From Acidobacteria bacterium 13_2_20CM_2_57_6 (GTDB taxonomy: Bacteria; Acidobacteriota; Terriglobia; Acidiferrales; UBA7541), in assembly GCA_001917435.1 (NCBI GenBank), contig MNEA01000152.1, positions 1 through 43,377 of the forward strand: 43,377 nucleotides of DNA, given 5' to 3'. How positions within the stretch are numbered: the first letter of the stretch is position 1; every line of letters starts with the position of its first letter. The notes beneath the pieces are model-generated. The model was given only the letters and a program-made list of their open reading frames with translations. It had not been told where the DNA came from and ran no database searches. Shown piece after piece: positions 35,561-43,377 of this stretch. Both the position numbers and the translations under genes were made by a program.

Positions 35561-36289
35561 ATGAAAAGAATGCTTCCAGTACTTCTGGTCGGCGCTGCCC
35601 TTCTCGGTTACGTAGCCGGCTACGCCTCGAAGCCTGCTCCGCAACCGATCCTCACCGGCCATCTCGACGGCCTTTCCATGATTCCCAGCGTCAACGCTCA
35701 GGAGAACAAGAAAGAAGTCATGCCCTTCGGCTTCAATTCTCCACACGATCCGCCTCTCGCGCCCGATGCTCCACCCATCACCTATTGGAACATCGACGAC
35801 ATTCGCAAAGCGCACACTGAAATGGCCGAGAAAGCCGCCAGATTAGTAAAGGAGGCGGGCAGCGGGAGTTCCCAATCGTTTGGCGGAGGGCCGGTGCACG
35901 TCCAGACGCGCAACTTCAGCATGTTCATGCTCTACCGTATGTATCGTGACAAGCCCGTCCTGAGCTTGACCAAAGTCAACAGCGTCCTCGACGACGCCGA
36001 GCAGCACGCCGGAGCCTACGATTTCTACATTTTCACCGGGGGCACTGGCGAAATGATTCTCGGCGGCAAAATCGCCAACCGTCAGAACCTCCAGGACAAG
36101 GACGGTATCATCCCCGGCGAATACCGCGGCCAGCCGGTCGTTGGCGGACAAACCTACAAAGTGAAGGCCGGCGATTGGCTGTTGATTCCGCCAGACACGC
36201 CGCACCAGCCCAAGCCCGATCCCGGTGGCTTCAGCTACTTCATCATGAAGATCAATGTCGGCGTGTACCCCTGGAGTCTGATCCGTTAG
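35561..36289 (+). CDS. Exported cupin-domain protein
   Basis: The start ATG 35561 follows GGAGGA by 8 nt, giving 242 residues. A signal or anchor sequence (MKRMLPVLLVGAALLGYVAG) precedes an Ala/Pro-rich stretch. The C-terminal cupin (about 110-240) is shown by HAGAYDFYIFTGGTGEMILGGKI and GDWLLIPPDTPHQP. The metal-binding set is partial: one His in motif 1 (DEAEQHAG-like region) and PHQ in motif 2. Third gene of the PQQ cluster and probably cotranscribed with the cytochrome after 75 nt. Reaction unknown; a sugar-acid or ligand-binding role is conceivable. Confidence 0.82.
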   Translation: MKRMLPVLLVGAALLGYVAGYASKPAPQPILTGHLDGLSMIPSVNAQENKKEVMPFGFNSPHDPPLAPDAPPITYWNIDDIRKAHTEMAEKAARLVKEAGSGSSQSFGGGPVHVQTRNFSMFMLYRMYRDKPVLSLTKVNSVLDDAEQHAGAYDFYIFTGGTGEMILGGKIANRQNLQDKDGIIPGEYRGQPVVGGQTYKVKAGDWLLIPPDTPHQPKPDPGGFSYFIMKINVGVYPWSLIR

Positions 36290-36319
36290 TCAAACGCGGG
36301 AACACTGAAGGGGAAAGTT

Positions 36320-37234
36320 TCAAGGATCGGCGGTGTCCGCAAGTGGTTTGTCCGACTCGGCATGTCCGAGCTCCTGGCGAATGGCGGCGAGTGCTTCCTT
36401 AGGCGGGCCGATGTAGCGGTAATTTGAATAAAAAGTGCGCTCGTGAACGGAGAATCCGGAAAACAACTTGCGCCCATCGAAATCGTACTGTGAGAAACTG
36501 GTGAGCCATAGCCCAGGCACAAATTCGTAGCGCTCCTGCATGAAGTGGCTGCCTTTGTAGATTTTCCCCAGAAACAAGCCAATGGAAATGTCTTCCATGA
36601 CGTCGCCTTCGATGCGCGCAACTTCGCCCGAAGCTTCGTCAATCCACACGAGCCCGCGCACCTTGGGAAAGATCGAAGTGAAGCGTGTTGTGGGTTTGAA
36701 GGCCGGGTTGGGATCCATTTTGTATCTGGAAAGTGTGCGATCGCCGCGCGGCTCGTTGCCAACAAGCGTGAAAAGGAAAGCATTGTGCGTGGCATCGATC
36801 AGATCGTTGCGGTCTTTCTTTTTCTTGGCGTATTTTTCCAGGGCTTCACGCTGGGATCGGTTGTCCTCCATGAGCAACGCCAGCGCCCGCGCCAGGCCCT
36901 CCAGGTCGGCGCGATACGCGGCGGAGTCCGTGGGTTTGCCGTCAGGACCAAGGGAAATCCGCACCATGCCCGTCCCCGAAGGAATGACGCGCGAAATTTT
37001 TACAGTCGATGGCTTTGGGTCGTTCGGATTCTTGCGGGTCTCGACGCGCTCGATGCGTTCGTAGAGATCTAGCGCGGCCTCGCCTTTTTTCTGGTTTGCA
37101 ATAATTCGCTTGAAGAGGTCCGGCTTCGCAGGCCCAATCGTGGGAGTGGTATCGGGTACGGCGGATTGCGCGGCGGCGTCGCCAGCGAAAGCCAGCGACA
37201 GCAGTGCCATGGGGACAAAAGCATATTTGCGCAT
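36320..37234 (-). CDS. Secreted protein of unknown function, possibly LolA/outer-membrane-lipoprotein-sorting-like
   Basis: The 304-residue product has a signal peptide (MRKYAFVPMALLSLAFAGDAAAQ). After it comes a charged helix with Arg/Lys/Glu repeats (about 38-65). A beta-rich domain follows, with TRFTSIFPKVRGLVWIDEASGEVARIEGDV and FVPGLWLTSFSQYDFDGRKLF. That convex-sheet pattern, one strand per 10-12 residues with DxxSGEVxRxE, is shared with LolA/LolB-like periplasmic proteins, but the resemblance is weak. It is convergent with the cupin gene. Function not assigned. Confidence 0.72.
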   Translation of the reverse strand: MRKYAFVPMALLSLAFAGDAAAQSAVPDTTPTIGPAKPDLFKRIIANQKKGEAALDLYERIERVETRKNPNDPKPSTVKISRVIPSGTGMVRISLGPDGKPTDSAAYRADLEGLARALALLMEDNRSQREALEKYAKKKKDRNDLIDATHNAFLFTLVGNEPRGDRTLSRYKMDPNPAFKPTTRFTSIFPKVRGLVWIDEASGEVARIEGDVMEDISIGLFLGKIYKGSHFMQERYEFVPGLWLTSFSQYDFDGRKLFSGFSVHERTFYSNYRYIGPPKEALAAIRQELGHAESDKPLADTADP

Positions 37235-37372
37235 GATGTAAAGTGGCTAGAAATCCGTCAAAGCCAACTCTGATTGGATTCGTCTGGGCACACAATTGTT
37301 GTACACCGCCATTGCACCGAAATAATCCCTTGGATGTCAAACGGTCACTGGCTGTTTACTTTCGCGAGATGT

Positions 37373-37833
37373 TTAAGGCTTGGGTTTGTCGGCGGGCTTC
37401 GGTTGTTGCTGTTGAGCTTCTTCCGTCCAGGGCGGCACGATACCGTTCATGCGCGCATAGGCAATGGGTTGGCCGAGGTGCTCGCCAAAGTGCCCAATAA
37501 TCATGGTGAAAGATCCGCGCAGCGTGGATTGCCGCCCAAACATTTTCTGCGGCTTGTCCGCGTCGCCGTCATTCAGCGCCAGCGCGGCACCGCGAAGGTG
37601 CGCAAACGAATCTTTCAATGCTTGCACCACCTTGGACTTGTCGTTGGAAAGAGCGCCGATGGCTTTGAAATCCAGGCCGCTGGGCGGCGCGGTCCCCAAG
37701 GCCCGGGCGACGCATAGTTCGCGCCGATGATGTGGGTGAACACTTCACCGACCGATCGAACACCCTCGCCGGGGCGCCAAGTGTACTTTTCCGCAGGCAT
37801 GGCCTCGGCCAACCGCGTGTAGCGCTGCTCATA
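37373..37833 (-). pseudogene. DinB-family gene remnant, frameshifted and cut by an IS
   Basis: On the minus strand the frame YEQRYTRLAEAMPAEKYTWRPGEGVRSVGEVFTHIIGANYASPG abruptly becomes unlike DinB near 37700. The downstream part (LGTAPPSGLDFKAIGALSNDK... to GHFGEHLGQPIAYARMNGIVPPW) continues in a second frame to a stop at 37373. One base appears lost between about 37690 and 37715. The 5' end stops exactly at the IS630-type terminal repeat, and the sequence beyond the IS does not restore a convincing N-terminus. Thus both a frameshift and an insertion (with loss or divergence beyond it) have hit this gene. Confidence 0.75.
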
Positions 37834-37858
37834 TTGACCTCACATTAAATAATGCAAT
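37834..37858 (+). repeat. IS630-type left terminal inverted repeat
   Basis: Matches the reverse complement of 38915-38939 at 23 of 25 positions; differences are at positions 5 and 13. TA precedes it. Confidence 0.85.
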
Positions 37859-37860
37859 GA

Positions 37861-38913
37861 CTAGCACAAAAAAAGGGGGAGTTCTGATTGGAGGACGCAG
37901 CCGCGTAGTTTTGTGCGTGACTTTCGTATCCTCTCCATTGTCCTGATGACATCCTCCATGAGCTCATCGACGTCATAGGGCCGACCGTTGGCCAGTTGTC
38001 GCTTGGCCAGAGACCAGACTCCTTCATCGGGGTTGAGTTCCGGGGCATAGGAGGGAAAGTGCTCGATGGAGAGACGTGGATGCTGGCGCAGGAGCTTCCG
38101 GAGGGGTTCCCCCTTGGTGGGTGGAGGAATTATCCAGCAGCACAATGACCGGGCCGCGCAGGTGCCGCAGCAACTCCCGCAGAAACACGCAGACCTCTTC
38201 TTGGGCGATGTTGTCGTAAAAGAGTAGATAGTAAAGACCCAGGCGATGTCGCTGAGGGCTCAGCGAAATTCCTGAAATGACCGAGATTTTGTCCCGACGC
38301 CCTTGGCGATGACGCTGGAAAGGAGTGCAGCCCCGGGGTGCCCAAGTCTTGGCCACCAGGGGAGCTAACAAAAAGCCCGATTCGTCGGCAAAAACTAAGT
38401 GGGCACCCAGCCGCGCGGCGTTTTTTTTATCCGTGGCAAGTCTTTCCGTTTCCAGCGCTCGATGGCCTTTTCGTCCCGCTCCAGTGCACGTGGCTCGGGC
38501 TTCTGGTGAGTCCACCCAAACCGATGGAGGTGTAGGCCAGCGGTATTGAAATGGCACGGCACGTGAAAGGTCCTTCGAATCACCTCCGCCACCCGCTTCG
38601 TCGTCCACAATTCTGTACGGTAGCCATTGACGATGGCGCCCTTCAGTAAGATCCTGAGCAGCCGGCGCTCTTGGCTTCGCGTGAGCTTTCTCGGACGACC
38701 CGGAGAGAAGCCCACCCGGAGGGAGTCGGCACCGCGTCGCCGCCAGTCATTCCGCCAACGCATAACAGAACTGGCAGCACAATGGACACGCCGAGCAACC
38801 TCGTTCAGGGACAAGTCTTCATCCAACAGTTTTAGCGCACGTCTGCGTCGATCGGAAAGCAGGTCAGCCGAACCCTTGGTCGCATTTGGACCTCCTGTCA
38901 CTTCGAGGTCCAT
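37861..38913 (-). pseudogene. IS630-type transposase in three frames
   Basis: ATG 38913 begins a helix-turn-helix N-terminus (SLNEVARRVHCAASSVMRW) and linker (FSPGRPRKL). The frame ends near RIKKTPRGWVPT. The catalytic part continues in the -1 frame at a run of eight A on the coding strand (complement of 38421-38428), a classic A AAA AAA slippery site. That change may be programmed frameshifting. DDE residues are visible as VFADESGF, IVLLDN and APELNPDE. A second break lies at a run of five G (complement of 38109-38113), after DNSSTHQG, where EPLRKLLRQ continues in another frame. One extra G would explain it. With this second shift the transposase is probably inactive. Confidence 0.85.
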
Positions 38914-38914
38914 T

Positions 38915-38939
38915 ATTGCATTATTTTATGTGAGATCAA
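38915..38939 (-). repeat. IS630-type right terminal inverted repeat
   Basis: Reverse complement pairs with 37834-37858 (23 of 25). TA follows at 38940-38941. Confidence 0.85.
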
Positions 38940-38941
38940 TA

Positions 38942-39325
38942 GTTGCCGCCAACCCTCCCTTGCATTTGGTAGTGCCTGATGAGCGCCGCTCGCGGAGAAG
39001 CAAAAGCTCGCGGGTCAACCTGAATATAAGGCATGGGCGGAGGACTATTACGAGCCCCCATGAGCTTGTCGGCCGTTCAGCAGATTTACATACACCGCTA
39101 AACAGCGGAAGTTCGCCTAAAGCTACAATAGCGAAAGCAAAGTGCCGGTCTGCACGTCTATATACCAAGGAACGATTCGGCGGGCGTACTCGTATTAACT
39201 AGAGAAAGTTGGAGGTTTGTTTGGGCGTAACCCCCATCGATGGATTTGGCGCCTTTACCCGTGTCGCTCCGCGGGCCGCCGGTCTGCGCCTGAAACACGG
39301 GCGCTTCCGCAGCGGCTTGATCACC
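38942..39325. other. Intergenic region between the IS and the permease gene
   Basis: No supported gene. The bases next to the IS might be the lost 5' side of the DinB gene, but no signal peptide or DinB start is recognisable on the minus strand. GGAGG at 39211-39215 is followed by TTG 39221, an alternative in-frame start for the downstream permease. Confidence 0.45.
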
Positions 39326-40543
39326 ATGACGGAGACGCTGCGCCTCTCTCTTGACGCCCTTCGCGCCCACAAGTTGAGGAGTTTCCTCACTTTGCTGGGG
39401 GTCATCCTGGCGGTAACGACGCTCGTCGCCGTCATGAGCGTGGTCGCCGGACTGAATTTCTACGTCGCCGACCGCATCGCCAATCTCGGCGCAAACGTTT
39501 TCGTTCTAAACCGCTTCGGGATTATCACCAGTGAAGACGCCTGGGTAAAGGCTCAGAAGCGCCCGCTGGTCACCTTGGACGAATTCGACAAACTCAAGAC
39601 CGGCATGCGCACCGTCATCCAGATCGCCGGCCTACTGGGCACCAACTCCGACGTGCGCCATGGCAATGACCTGCTTGAGAACGTCAGCATTCTAGGAGTG
39701 ACCTCCAACTTTTCCGATGTTCGCGGGTTCTCCGTCGCATCGGGCCGTTTCCTGACTGCCTCCGATCAGGAGCACCGCTCTCCTGTATGCTTCATCGGCA
39801 CGGATTTGGTCAAAAAGTTCTTCTCCAACGTGGATCCCATCGGCAAGACCATTCGCGCCGGAACGCACAGCTACGAAATCGTCGGTGTGTCTGCCGTGAT
39901 CGGCAGTGCCCTCGGGCAGTCGCAGGACAATTTCGTTTTCATTCCCCTGGAAACCTTCAGCAAGGAATGGGGCACGCAGCGCGACTCGCTGGTGTTGTTT
40001 GTCCAGGCGCAAAGCGCGGAGATGATGTCGGCCTCCGAGGATGAAGCGCGCATGTTGTTGCGCGCCTGGCGGCACATTCCCTGGGACGGCCCGGACAATT
40101 TCGGCATCATCGGTTCGGACTCCATCATGGGCCTGTGGCAATCCTTGACCGGCAATCTGTTCATGGTGGCCGTGGGGCTTACTGCGGTTTTCCTCGTGGT
40201 CGGCGGAATCGTGATCATGAACATCATGCTGGCCAGCGTTACAGAACGCACGCGCGAAATTGGTTTGCGCCGTTCGCTGGGCGCGCGGAAGATGCACATC
40301 GTCCTGCAATTCGTAACGGAATCGGCGGTGCTCGCGGCGACAGGTGGCTTGATTGGGATCATTCTTGCCTACGTGGTGGTCGCCGTGGCGCGCGCTCTGA
40401 CTTCCATTCCCATGCGCACGCCAATGAGCGCCGTAATTCTTTCGCTGGCGGTTTCCACCAGCGTCGGTCTTTTCTTCGGCATCTATCCGGCGACGCGCGC
40501 AGCAAAGCTGGATCCCATCGAAGCCCTTCGGGCGGATGGCTAA
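39326..40543 (+). CDS. MacB/FtsX-type ABC transporter permease
   Basis: From ATG 39326 (MTETLRLSLDALRAHKLRS) the product is 405 residues. An alternative start is TTG 39221 with GGAGG upstream, adding 35 residues. Architecture is the MacB/LolC type: one helix (about 21-41, LLGVILAVTTLVAVMSVVAG), a periplasmic MacB_PCD domain (about 50-265), then three C-terminal helices. Diagnostic motifs are NIMLASVTERTREIGLRRSLGARK and YPATRAAKLDPIEALRADG. These proteins are mechanotransmitters for lipoprotein or drug extrusion and need a partner ATPase. None is encoded next to it; the second permease gene follows after 40 nt, so a heterodimer is likely. Confidence 0.92.
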   Translation: MTETLRLSLDALRAHKLRSFLTLLGVILAVTTLVAVMSVVAGLNFYVADRIANLGANVFVLNRFGIITSEDAWVKAQKRPLVTLDEFDKLKTGMRTVIQIAGLLGTNSDVRHGNDLLENVSILGVTSNFSDVRGFSVASGRFLTASDQEHRSPVCFIGTDLVKKFFSNVDPIGKTIRAGTHSYEIVGVSAVIGSALGQSQDNFVFIPLETFSKEWGTQRDSLVLFVQAQSAEMMSASEDEARMLLRAWRHIPWDGPDNFGIIGSDSIMGLWQSLTGNLFMVAVGLTAVFLVVGGIVIMNIMLASVTERTREIGLRRSLGARKMHIVLQFVTESAVLAATGGLIGIILAYVVVAVARALTSIPMRTPMSAVILSLAVSTSVGLFFGIYPATRAAKLDPIEALRADG

Positions 40544-40583
40544 GGAATCGTGGCTCGTTTAAGCGGGCCGCCACAAAACGACC

Positions 40584-41825
40584 ATGGCACAACAGCACGG
40601 CGAAAATCTCAAGCAGGCGATGGACACGCTCCGCGCGCACAAGCTGCGCAGTTTTCTTACTGTTTTCGGCGTGGTCCTCGGCGTGAGCGTCATCATGCTG
40701 GTGGCCGCGTTGATTACCGGATTCGATCAACAGGTCCAGGAGAGCATCAAGCAGTACGGCGCTGATACCGCGTTCATTTCGCGCTTTGACCAGGGCCCGC
40801 ACGGCGGCGGCCGGCGTCCCAAGGAAGAACGCGAGCGCAAACCGCTGACCCTGGAAGATGGCGAGGCCATCAAGCAATTGTGTCCCGCAGTGAAGGACCT
40901 CACGGTTTTTGTCATTTGGTGGGAGCAGCCCCATTCCGTCCGCACCAAGGATGGCGAAGTAACTGCGATTGATTTCCGCGGGGTGCAGCCGAACTTTGGC
41001 CTAGTCTATGCCAACGCCGCCACGCTGGACGGCCGGTTTATCAGCGAAGGCGACAACCTGCACCGCGAGAAAGTCGTAATGCTTGGTGAAAATGCCGCGC
41101 CCGTGCTCTTTCCCAATGTTTCACCCGTTGGCAAGGACGTGATGATTGACGGTTCGGCGTTTCGCGTCATCGGTGTCGTGGAAAAGCCCAAGGGCATGTT
41201 TGGCCAGGATGACGAAGACCGCCGCGTTCTGATTCCCTACAATACTTTCCGGAAAATTTACCCGGGCGCGTACGAACACAACATTCGCCTGCAGGCCTAT
41301 CCAAACATGCTCGACCAGGCCGTGGACCAGGCCACCGAAGTGCTTCGCCGGCGCCGTAATGTTCCCTATGACGGCAAGAATTCTTTTTCCATTCAGACTT
41401 CCCAGCAAATCGTGGATGAGTTTCACAGCATCCTGGGGATGGTCGCGCTCGCCACGTTTGTCCTCAGTGGAATCGGCCTGTTGATTGGCGGCGTAGGCGT
41501 GATGAACATCATGCTGGTCAGCGTTACCGAGCGCACGCGCGAGATTGGTATTCGCAAAGCCATCGGCGCGAAGAGCGCCGACATTACCTGGCAATTCCTG
41601 CTGGAAGCCATGGCACTCACGGGAGTTGGCGGCGTGCTCGCGCTCATCCTGGTGAATGGCCTGGTGCTGCTCGTGAGGTTCAGCTTGAAGTGGCCGGGAA
41701 GCGTGCCCGTGTGGGCGGCGGCCACGGGAATTGTCGTCAGCGTCTGTGTAGGTCTGGTCTTTGGCGTGTGGCCGGCGATGAAAGCAGCAAGACTCGATCC
41801 TGTCGAGGCCCTCCGCTACGAATAG
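40584..41825 (+). CDS. Second MacB/FtsX-type ABC transporter permease
   Basis: The 413-residue product has the same layout as its neighbour: helix 1 (about 25-45, FLTVFGVVLGVSVIMLVAALITG), a MacB_PCD periplasmic domain (about 50-290), and three C-terminal helices with GVGVMNIMLVSVTERTREIGIRKAIGAKS and WPAMKAARLDPVEALRYE. The periplasmic part is clearly diverged from the first permease (HGGGRRPKEERERK, IWWEQPHSVRT), so these are two distinct subunits rather than a recent duplication. The pair probably forms one heterodimer. The ATPase must be elsewhere, or beyond the IS-disturbed region upstream. Confidence 0.92.
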   Translation: MAQQHGENLKQAMDTLRAHKLRSFLTVFGVVLGVSVIMLVAALITGFDQQVQESIKQYGADTAFISRFDQGPHGGGRRPKEERERKPLTLEDGEAIKQLCPAVKDLTVFVIWWEQPHSVRTKDGEVTAIDFRGVQPNFGLVYANAATLDGRFISEGDNLHREKVVMLGENAAPVLFPNVSPVGKDVMIDGSAFRVIGVVEKPKGMFGQDDEDRRVLIPYNTFRKIYPGAYEHNIRLQAYPNMLDQAVDQATEVLRRRRNVPYDGKNSFSIQTSQQIVDEFHSILGMVALATFVLSGIGLLIGGVGVMNIMLVSVTERTREIGIRKAIGAKSADITWQFLLEAMALTGVGGVLALILVNGLVLLVRFSLKWPGSVPVWAAATGIVVSVCVGLVFGVWPAMKAARLDPVEALRYE

Positions 41826-41871
41826 CGCGACGCTCTTCTTTTTTTAACTTTCAACAAAATTCAGCAGACGT

Positions 41872-43377
41872 TTACTTGAGCAACGCGGCGGACTTTACAC
41901 TCCCGGAGGTGCGTTCACCCGAGCGCCCGCCTGCGGTTGGCGCGGCCCCGCCGGGCCAGGTGACGTCGAGCGCCAGCTCGTGCCGAATGAGCAGCTTGGC
42001 GCGGCGCGTGATGTGCACAGCCATCGTGTTTGCGCCGTCGCCGCCCGTTTCCGCGAAGCCCTCTTTTTCCAACTGCAAGCTCCGGTCCGCTTTGTACAGC
42101 GCCACGCGGAATTGATGCGGTCCCGCGGCGAGCGCGTGTTCGAAATGCACCGGCTGGCCTTTCTTCTCTTCCGCCAAATTTACCGAGAAGAGCAATTCGC
42201 GATCCGCGAAGACAATCACCGTGCCTTCACGGACCGCTGAAGTAATTTCAATTTGCAGGCTGGAATGGGGAGTAGCGGTGGGCTGGTTGACGGGAGGCGA
42301 AGAGGGAAGAGCTGCAACAAGCGTTTTCGATGAGGAGTTCCGCAAAGGATGCTCTTCATGAGCGCGGGAATTTTTTGCGGAACGATTTAGCCGGGCTGGA
42401 GAATTCTTCCGTTCATCTGCCGGTGACGAGGCGTCAGCCACGGGAACGGGCGCCACGTCTTGCGAGGTGTGCATCAACGCGTCAGGCGGCAGCGCCAGCG
42501 AAAAACGAACACCCGCGGGAGGCGGAGGCACAGCAAGCCGGGCGCGGACGGAGCGCATCGCCGAAACACTGAATGCGACCAAGAGGCACGCGGCTGCCGC
42601 GATCAAGATATCCTGCGGGCGCGTGGGCCTCGACCACCACGGTCTCTTCTTGATTTTGGCAGTCGCTGCTTGCGAGCTGGCCCGAGCGAGCGGGTACAGA
42701 GCGGACGCCAGCTCATCGCAGGAAGCAAAGCGGTCCGCGGGGTTTTTTGAGAGGCAACGGGCCACGATGCGATCGAGCGCCGCCGGAACCGCCGGATTGT
42801 GCCGTGACGGCGGCTCGGGTGCAGCCTGCAAAATCTGCGCGCAAACGGCCGCGATGGAACTTCCATCAAAGGGGCGCGCGCCCGTCAACATCTGATACAG
42901 AACAATTCCGAGCGCGAACTGGTCTGAGCGGGCGTCCTGCGGCTGGCCCTGGATTTGTTCCGGCGCCAGGTACGCTGGTGTGCCCAGCAGCCTGCCCGAT
43001 CCGGAAATCTGCGAGGCGTAACGCGCGATGCCAAAGTCGCCGAGTTTTACTTTGTTCTCCGGTGTCACAAGAATGTTCCCGGGCTTGACGTCACCGTGGA
43101 GAATTCCGGCGCGGTGAGCCAGTGCCAGCGCATTGGCCAGATCGGCCGCCCAGGCGCAGGCCCGCTGCGGCGTCAGCGTGGACGGATCGAGATGGTGCTC
43201 CAGCGTCTTGCCGGCGACGTATTCCATCACCAGGAACGGCGTGCCCTGCTCGTCGATGCCCACGTCGTAGAGCTGCACGATGGAGGGATTCGAAAGCTGG
43301 CCGATGATTTGCGCCTCGCGCAGGAATTGCTGCTCCTGGCCTTCGCCAAAGCCATTGACAAAAGTCTTGAGGGCCAC
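41872..43377 (-). CDS. Membrane-anchored Ser/Thr protein kinase, N-terminus beyond window
   Basis: The 501 visible residues lack the P-loop start of the kinase but begin with the ATP-anchoring Lys region (VALKTFVNG). The rest of the bacterial Pkn2-type kinase domain is intact: LVMEYVAGKTLEHHL, the catalytic loop ILHGDVKPGNILV, DFGIARYAS, GTPAYLAPEQI and SDQFALGIVLYQMLTGARPF. The catalytic loop reads HGD instead of HRD, i.e. a non-RD kinase, so activation-loop phosphorylation may not control it. One membrane helix (about 255-275, DILIAAAACLLVAFSVSA) follows. An extracytoplasmic domain of about 220 residues ends GGRSGERTSGSVKSAALLK. It contains a beta-rich module (REGTVIVFADRELLFSVNLAEE). Its ligand is unknown. 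Confidence 0.9.
   Translation of the reverse strand: MALKTFVNGFGEGQEQQFLREAQIIGQLSNPSIVQLYDVGIDEQGTPFLVMEYVAGKTLEHHLDPSTLTPQRACAWAADLANALALAHRAGILHGDVKPGNILVTPENKVKLGDFGIARYASQISGSGRLLGTPAYLAPEQIQGQPQDARSDQFALGIVLYQMLTGARPFDGSSIAAVCAQILQAAPEPPSRHNPAVPAALDRIVARCLSKNPADRFASCDELASALYPLARASSQAATAKIKKRPWWSRPTRPQDILIAAAACLLVAFSVSAMRSVRARLAVPPPPAGVRFSLALPPDALMHTSQDVAPVPVADASSPADERKNSPARLNRSAKNSRAHEEHPLRNSSSKTLVAALPSSPPVNQPTATPHSSLQIEITSAVREGTVIVFADRELLFSVNLAEEKKGQPVHFEHALAAGPHQFRVALYKADRSLQLEKEGFAETGGDGANTMAVHITRRAKLLIRHELALDVTWPGGAAPTAGGRSGERTSGSVKSAALLK

Larger units (their letters stand above)
37834..38939. mobile_element. IS630-family insertion sequence (1106 bp)
   Basis: 25-bp terminal inverted repeats (37834-37858 and 38915-38939, 23 of 25 identical, beginning TTGA and ending AATGCAAT) bound a transposase region. 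The element is flanked by TA at 37832-37833 and 38940-38941, the target duplication of IS630/Tc1-mariner elements. Size of about 1.1 kb is normal for the family. It abuts the DinB remnant. Confidence 0.88.

Noticed and set aside
36942..37340. Minus-strand 132-codon frame overlapping the LolA-like gene
   Set aside because: Out-of-frame shadow of the secreted protein with signal peptide MRKYAFVPM...; no independent start signal.
1..43377. CRISPR arrays, tRNA or rRNA genes, prophage or integrase
   Set aside because: No regularly spaced repeats, no tRNA-like cloverleaf with TTC loop, no rRNA signature and no phage structural or recombinase genes were seen.

Overview
The window looks like chromosomal DNA from a high-GC, didermic, aerobic bacterium, most probably an Acidobacteriota (Terriglobia-like) member. 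This is inferred from the gene mix: outer-membrane porins, PEGA and TonB-type proteins, a secreted S9 peptidase, PQQ quinoproteins, a bacterial Ser/Thr kinase and MacB/FtsX-type permeases. No rRNA, tRNA, CRISPR or prophage was seen.

Layout. Bases 1-1657 (minus) hold a porin-like gene cut by the window edge. It is divergent from a second porin with a coiled-coil N-terminus (2182-4095), which ends at a strong terminator. Next is a complete phosphate uptake operon pstS-pstC-pstA-pstB-phoU (4349-8853), preceded by a PHO-box-like direct repeat. From 8.9 to 20.2 kb come single-gene units: a PEGA protein, a polytopic membrane protein, an S9 peptidase, a DinB-like protein, a PAF-acetylhydrolase-like hydrolase, a 3-hydroxyisobutyrate-dehydrogenase-like enzyme, and a PilZ-TM-TonB fusion with an unknown membrane-anchored neighbour. 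From 20.7 to 28.5 kb: a MASE1-GGDEF diguanylate cyclase, an FAD oxidoreductase broken by an internal deletion, a metallo-beta-lactamase-fold hydrolase, a 2,4-diaminopentanoate-dehydrogenase-like enzyme, pterin carbinolamine dehydratase, an LPG-synthase-type membrane protein and a truncated receiver domain. A promoter, three hairpins and a terminator at 28.70-28.91 kb suggest a small RNA or leader ahead of an orphan ABC ATPase. From 29.9 to 37.2 kb: a Tat-exported M20 peptidase homologue with altered metal-site residues, a Ycf48-like propeller, and a PQQ dehydrogenase / cytochrome c / cupin cluster. An IS630-type element (37834-38939) sits against a decayed DinB gene. Two MacB/FtsX-type permeases and the C-terminal 501 codons of a membrane-anchored Ser/Thr kinase close the window.

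How the genes work together. The clearest system is phosphate acquisition: a possible phosphate porin, periplasmic PstS, the PstCAB importer and the PhoU regulator. A second unit is periplasmic oxidation, in which a PQQ dehydrogenase would pass electrons to the adjacent cytochrome c. The GGDEF enzyme and the PilZ fusion lie close together and could form a cyclic-di-GMP link, but that is inference. Several genes are broken (oxidoreductase, receiver, DinB, transposase), so this is a decaying accessory stretch, or the assembly contains small indels. I found no clear, wholly new multi-gene system. The strongest leads are the structured RNA near 28.8 kb, the PilZ-TonB fusion and the altered M20 enzyme.
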